6,630 nt of DNA, taken from NCBI GenBank assembly GCA_028282865.1, contig JANQHA010000240.1, forward strand, positions 1-6,630, read 5' to 3'. The position numbers and the translations under genes are program-made. The notes below the pieces were generated by a model. The model did not search any database. It was not told the DNA's origin and saw only the letters and a list, made by a program, of their open reading frames with translations. The DNA comes from Oligoflexales bacterium. Lineage in GTDB: Bacteria > Bdellovibrionota_B > Oligoflexia > Oligoflexales > CACXFL01. Below are positions 5,424-6,630 of the stretch, piece after piece; position 1 is the stretch's first letter, and each line of letters begins with the position of its first letter.

Positions 5424-6464
5424 TCAAAGCTCAAAAATTTCGTCAGGAATATCGACCTCAACTGGTAAAGTATAAACAGTGCAAGTCAATCGATCGAAAA
5501 TAGACTGATCTCTCCAGTAATCTTTTTCGGTGGTAAACACCACATCAAACTGGCGCGACTGTTCGACGATGTCATCAAAACCAAACCTTTGGTGGTCGGG
5601 AAGCGCCCAATGATAGTCTGGATTAACCCCTAGTGACTTTAACGACTCAATAAACCTTTTTGGCCTGGCAATTGCCGAAACCGCCATGACTCTAACATCG
5701 TTGGATCGAATATCTTTAGCTGGACCTCTGATAAGTTTGGGCTCGCAAACTCTAATATCAGATGTAAGGAATAAGCGACCATAGAGCTCTGCAGTTTCGA
5801 TATCCTCGTCGTTAGGTTGTCCCACCCCACTCCAAATAATGATATCTGCACGGCGGAGAGCATTTAAAGGCTCTCGAAGAAAACCCCGAGGCAATAAGCA
5901 TCGTGACGCGAACGGGTTGCTCTTGTTTAGTAGCACAATATCTAGATCTCGGTGAATGCTCCAGTGCTGAAAGCCATCATCAAGTATCCAGTGGGTTGGT
6001 TTAAAACCCGACCTTCCAAGAAACACCTTTGCTGCATCAAACCTACTAGCTGACAATATAACAGGAACCTGAGGCAGCTTAACGGATTGCATCATTGCCT
6101 CGTCAGCTGCTAGTTCAATTTCGTTATCAGGTTTTACTACGTATTTACCATCAAGTATGATTGCAAGCTCACCACGTCGCAGCCCACTCTTGTAGCCCCT
6201 AGTTAAAATAGCGGGGCGATTTCCCCTCTCTCGCAGCTTCTTGCACAAAGCAATCACAAAAGGAGTCTTTCCCGTGCCTCCGACAGAAATATTTCCTACA
6301 GATATCACATAGGGAGGAAGAACCCGAGATTGCTTCAGCTTAAATCGATAGACGAGCTTTCGCAACCTAACCAATATCAAAAAAAGATACGATAGCGGGG
6401 TCATTAGCAGTCGAAACCACCAAGGCTGATCTTCAGCTCTAAGATAAATATAGTTACTTATCAT
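5424..6464 (-). CDS. lpxK: Tetraacyldisaccharide 4'-kinase LpxK (346 aa)
   Basis: LpxK uses ATP to phosphorylate the 4' position of the tetraacyl-disaccharide 1-phosphate, giving lipid IVA at the cytoplasmic face of the inner membrane. The family signature is complete. A hydrophobic N-terminal anchor (about 16-38) is followed by the P-loop VGNISVGGTGKTP (56-68, K66, T67), LTRGYKSG (87-94) and ADEAMM (120-125), whose D121 I equate with the catalytic Asp of the family. Then come DDGFQH (162-167), LLPRGFLREPL (190-200), LPDHQRF (288-294) with the conserved His H291, and TTEKD (311-315). At 346 residues it is slightly longer than the E. coli protein (328). The ATG at 6464 lies inside the end of the upstream ABC exporter gene with an 11-nt overlap, which suggests translational coupling. 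The ribosome site is weak (GAG). The motif wording differs from typical gammaproteobacteria but no key residue is missing. Confidence 0.97.
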   Translation of the reverse strand: MISNYIYLRAEDQPWWFRLLMTPLSYLFLILVRLRKLVYRFKLKQSRVLPPYVISVGNISVGGTGKTPFVIALCKKLRERGNRPAILTRGYKSGLRRGELAIILDGKYVVKPDNEIELAADEAMMQSVKLPQVPVILSASRFDAAKVFLGRSGFKPTHWILDDGFQHWSIHRDLDIVLLNKSNPFASRCLLPRGFLREPLNALRRADIIIWSGVGQPNDEDIETAELYGRLFLTSDIRVCEPKLIRGPAKDIRSNDVRVMAVSAIARPKRFIESLKSLGVNPDYHWALPDHQRFGFDDIVEQSRQFDVVFTTEKDYWRDQSIFDRLTCTVYTLPVEVDIPDEIFEL

Positions 6465-6630
6465 CGTTACTCAAATGCGCATTATAAAACAAACGATACT
6501 TTTCATTACCGAGTAATTCAGAGTGGGAACCAGCTAAAACCACATTACCACCATCTAACAAAATCACTTTATCAAATTCTGCTAACACATGCAGCCGGTG
6601 AGTAACAGCAACAAACAACTTACGTTCTGC
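6454..6630 (-). CDS. ABC exporter ATP-binding subunit, C-terminal end (probable MsbA-type), partial
   Basis: The frame enters from the right edge and ends at TAA (6456-6454), giving the last 58 residues. They contain the end of an ABC nucleotide-binding domain: FVAVTHRL with the H-loop histidine, a strand FDKVILLDGG, then the VLAGSHSELL segment and YRLFYNAH, as at the C terminus of fused TMD-NBD exporters. The Walker A and B motifs and the signature would lie outside the window. Its position directly before and overlapping lpxK is the classic place of msbA, the lipid A flippase. However, the wording VTHRLHVLAEF differs from the common AHRLSTI of MsbA, so a CydC-like or other exporter cannot be excluded from this fragment. 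I therefore give no gene symbol. Confidence 0.88.
   Translation of the reverse strand, partial: AERKLFVAVTHRLHVLAEFDKVILLDGGNVVLAGSHSELLGNEKYRLFYNAHLSNDDK

Noticed and set aside
5639..5863. Minus-strand frame of 74 codons inside lpxK
   Set aside because: It overlaps the conserved LpxK kinase in a different frame and shows no motif.

Overview
The window appears to come from a Gram-negative bacterium with moderate-to-low GC. The support is a lipid A gene (lpxK), overlapped by the tail of an ABC exporter, together with several proteins carrying Sec signal peptides and periplasm-type architecture. LpxK has the DDGFQH / LLPRGFLREP style of motif rather than the usual gammaproteobacterial wording. 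With the Ig-like anchored protein, this makes a delta-proteobacterial or Bdellovibrionota/Oligoflexia-like source my best guess. The taxonomic guess is inference only.

All recognisable genes lie on the minus strand, so transcription runs from the right edge to the left. Right to left: (1) 6630-6454, the C-terminal 58 residues of an ABC exporter ATPase of the MsbA position; (2) 6464-5424, lpxK, the lipid A 4'-kinase, overlapping the exporter by 11 nt; (3) a 332-bp intergenic stretch with a weak terminator-like hairpin, a good promoter candidate and a long leader; (4) 5091-4105, a single-pass membrane protein with two Ig/Fn3-like extracytoplasmic repeats, closed by a clear intrinsic terminator at 4039-4069; (5) a promoter region with a 5'-leader hairpin; (6) 3831-2422 and 2350-932, two tandem paralogous exported proteins of about 470 residues from no family I recognise; (7) 690-100, a small exported protein with a PD-(D/E)XK nuclease signature; (8) a GC-rich hairpin at the left edge, probably its terminator.

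The ABC exporter and LpxK belong to lipid A maturation: LpxK phosphorylates the disaccharide at the inner face of the inner membrane and an MsbA-type exporter flips the product. The other four genes probably act outside the cytoplasm, and their functions are not known. The two most interesting items are the paralog pair, each with exactly two cysteines at matching places, and the signal-peptide-bearing PD-(D/E)XK protein next to them. No RNA genes, CRISPR arrays or mobile elements were seen.
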